Below are positions 62,988-64,000 of a DNA stretch of 64,000 nucleotides, in pieces. How positions within the stretch are numbered: the first letter of the stretch is position 1; each line of letters begins with the position of its first letter. The translations under genes were made by a program, and so were the position numbers. The notes beneath the pieces were generated by a model. That model worked only from the letters and a program-made list of their open reading frames with translations. It made no database searches and had not been told where the DNA came from. Source of the stretch: Pseudopedobacter beijingensis (GTDB lineage: Bacteria > Bacteroidota > Bacteroidia > Sphingobacteriales > Sphingobacteriaceae); contig NZ_JBHUDG010000003.1 of assembly GCF_042678145.1 (NCBI RefSeq), forward strand, positions 310,001 through 374,000, read 5' to 3'.

Positions 62988-64000
62988 ATGTACTATAACA
63001 ACCGTATCAGTAGGATGCTGTTATGCATCCTGGTATTTTCACAACTAAACTCATTAAGAGCATTAGCCGGCGAAAACAAGGGAGAAGAATGGTTTTCCAA
63101 AGCAGTTAAAACATCGGCATATCAATTAAACAAAGCCACAGCAGTTTATACCCCTGGTCAAAACCCCAGATCTATTAATCCAAATGGTTCTGTAAGAGTT
63201 GCGCCATACACAGATTGGACTACTGGTTTTTTCCCTGGCTCTTTATGGTATGCCTATGAACTTACGCATGACAACAATTTAAAACAACAGGCAGGTAAGT
63301 TTACACTGGCTCTTGACTCTGTACGTTATATTAAAAACACCCACGATGTTGGTTTTATGCTATTCTGTTCTTATGGAAATGCATTCCGCATCACCAAAGA
63401 CAAAGCATATTTACCTGCATTAAAAGACGGTGTAGCCAATTTAGCCGCCCGTTTCAATCCTAAAGTAGGTGCTATCCGCTCCTGGGACTTTTCCTGGTGG
63501 CATTATCCGGTGATTATAGATAATATGATGAACCTGGAGTATTTGTACTGGTCTGCCAAAGAATTTAAGCAGCCCAAATATACAGACATAGCCAATGCAC
63601 ATGCCTTAACATCTATGAAAAACCATTTCAGAAAAGATTACAGTTCGTACCATGTGGTAGATTATGATGCTAAAACAGGCAAAGTTCTGGCACAAAGAAC
63701 ACACCAGGGCGTTACAGACGAGTCTGCATGGGCTCGTGGTCAGGCATGGGGTTTATATGGCTACGCCATGTGTTATGCGAACACTAAAAAACCGGAGTTT
63801 TTAGAACAGGCAAAACATATTGCAGCTTTTATTATGAATCATCCGCGTATGCCAAAAGACAAAGTGCCTGTATGGGATTTTGATGTACATAACGCAGTAG
63901 ATGTAGAAGAAAAAGCTCCACGAGATGCCTCGGCGGCCGCCGTTATTGCCTCTGGTTTACTGGAGTTAAGTACACAGGTAAAAGATGGTAAAAAATACCT
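62988..64000 (+). CDS. GH88 unsaturated glucuronyl hydrolase (cut by window edge)
   Basis: The frame opens with an ATG at 62988 and runs off the right edge after about 337 codons; family members have about 390-420, so only the end is missing. Signal peptide about 1-27. The two catalytic Asp residues of GH88 are visible: Asp120 in KNTHDVGFMLF and Asp178 in PVIIDNMMNLEYLYW, and the DESAWARGQAWGLYGYA block is typical. GH88 removes unsaturated uronic acids left by polysaccharide lyases on glycosaminoglycan-like or other uronic-acid polymers. It may begin another polysaccharide locus to the right. Confidence 0.9.
   Translation, partial: MYYNNRISRMLLCILVFSQLNSLRALAGENKGEEWFSKAVKTSAYQLNKATAVYTPGQNPRSINPNGSVRVAPYTDWTTGFFPGSLWYAYELTHDNNLKQQAGKFTLALDSVRYIKNTHDVGFMLFCSYGNAFRITKDKAYLPALKDGVANLAARFNPKVGAIRSWDFSWWHYPVIIDNMMNLEYLYWSAKEFKQPKYTDIANAHALTSMKNHFRKDYSSYHVVDYDAKTGKVLAQRTHQGVTDESAWARGQAWGLYGYAMCYANTKKPEFLEQAKHIAAFIMNHPRMPKDKVPVWDFDVHNAVDVEEKAPRDASAAAVIASGLLELSTQVKDGKKY

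Overview
The window looks like the chromosome of a soil- or plant-associated member of the Bacteroidota, most likely a Pedobacter-like sphingobacterium. The supporting signs are SusC/SusD pairs, T9SS C-terminal sorting domains, AT-rich intergenic DNA, promoters of the TTG / TAnnTTT type, and RagB/SusD and glycoside hydrolase lipoproteins. No phage, IS element, CRISPR array or tRNA gene was seen.

From 1 to about 47.6 kb the window is mostly one large locus for 4-O-methyl-glucuronoxylan and uronic acid use. A LacI-type regulator, cut by the left edge, is followed by GH67 alpha-glucuronidase, GH10 xylanase, GH115 alpha-glucuronidase and GH43 on the plus strand. A Fic protein and a di-haem cytochrome c interrupt. 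A long minus-strand block follows, in transcription order: SusC, SusD, SusC, SusD, IPT/TIG surface glycan-binding protein, CBM-bearing GH10, GH2, GH43, SGNH esterase and GH3. The first six genes reproduce the order of the Bacteroidetes xylan core cluster xusA-xusB-xusC-xusD-xusE-xyn10C. A CE15-type glucuronoyl esterase and uxuA are divergent from each other. Next come exuT, kdgA, kdgK and uxaC, then uxaA, uxaB, GH105 and GH28, which supply uronic acid uptake and conversion to KDG, KDPG, pyruvate and glyceraldehyde 3-phosphate, and add a pectin branch. Surface endoxylanase and SusCD import, periplasmic debranching (GH67/GH115/GH43/GH3/CE15/SGNH) and cytoplasmic hexuronate catabolism therefore form one chain.

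The most interesting signal is regulatory. A palindrome of the LacI/CcpA type, TGCAACCGATTGCA or close variants, recurs at both susC promoters, the CE15/uxuA divergent promoter and the GH67 start. More distant versions lie before uxaC and before GH28. At three minus-strand promoters (xusA, xusC, CE15) the right half of the palindrome supplies the TTG of the -33 box, and a TAnnTTTA -7 box lies exactly 20 bp away. This suggests a LacI-controlled glucuronoxylan regulon.

From 47.6 to 51.7 kb lie a minus-strand set (membrane flippase-like protein, GT2 glycosyltransferase, SpoIIE-type phosphatase) and a divergent ruvC. From 52 to 60.3 kb are two large repetitive secreted proteins with T9SS tails. 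After a 940-bp gap with no convincing gene come a secreted bleomycin-hydrolase-like cysteine peptidase, an 11-bp tandem repeat, and a GH88 gene cut by the right edge.
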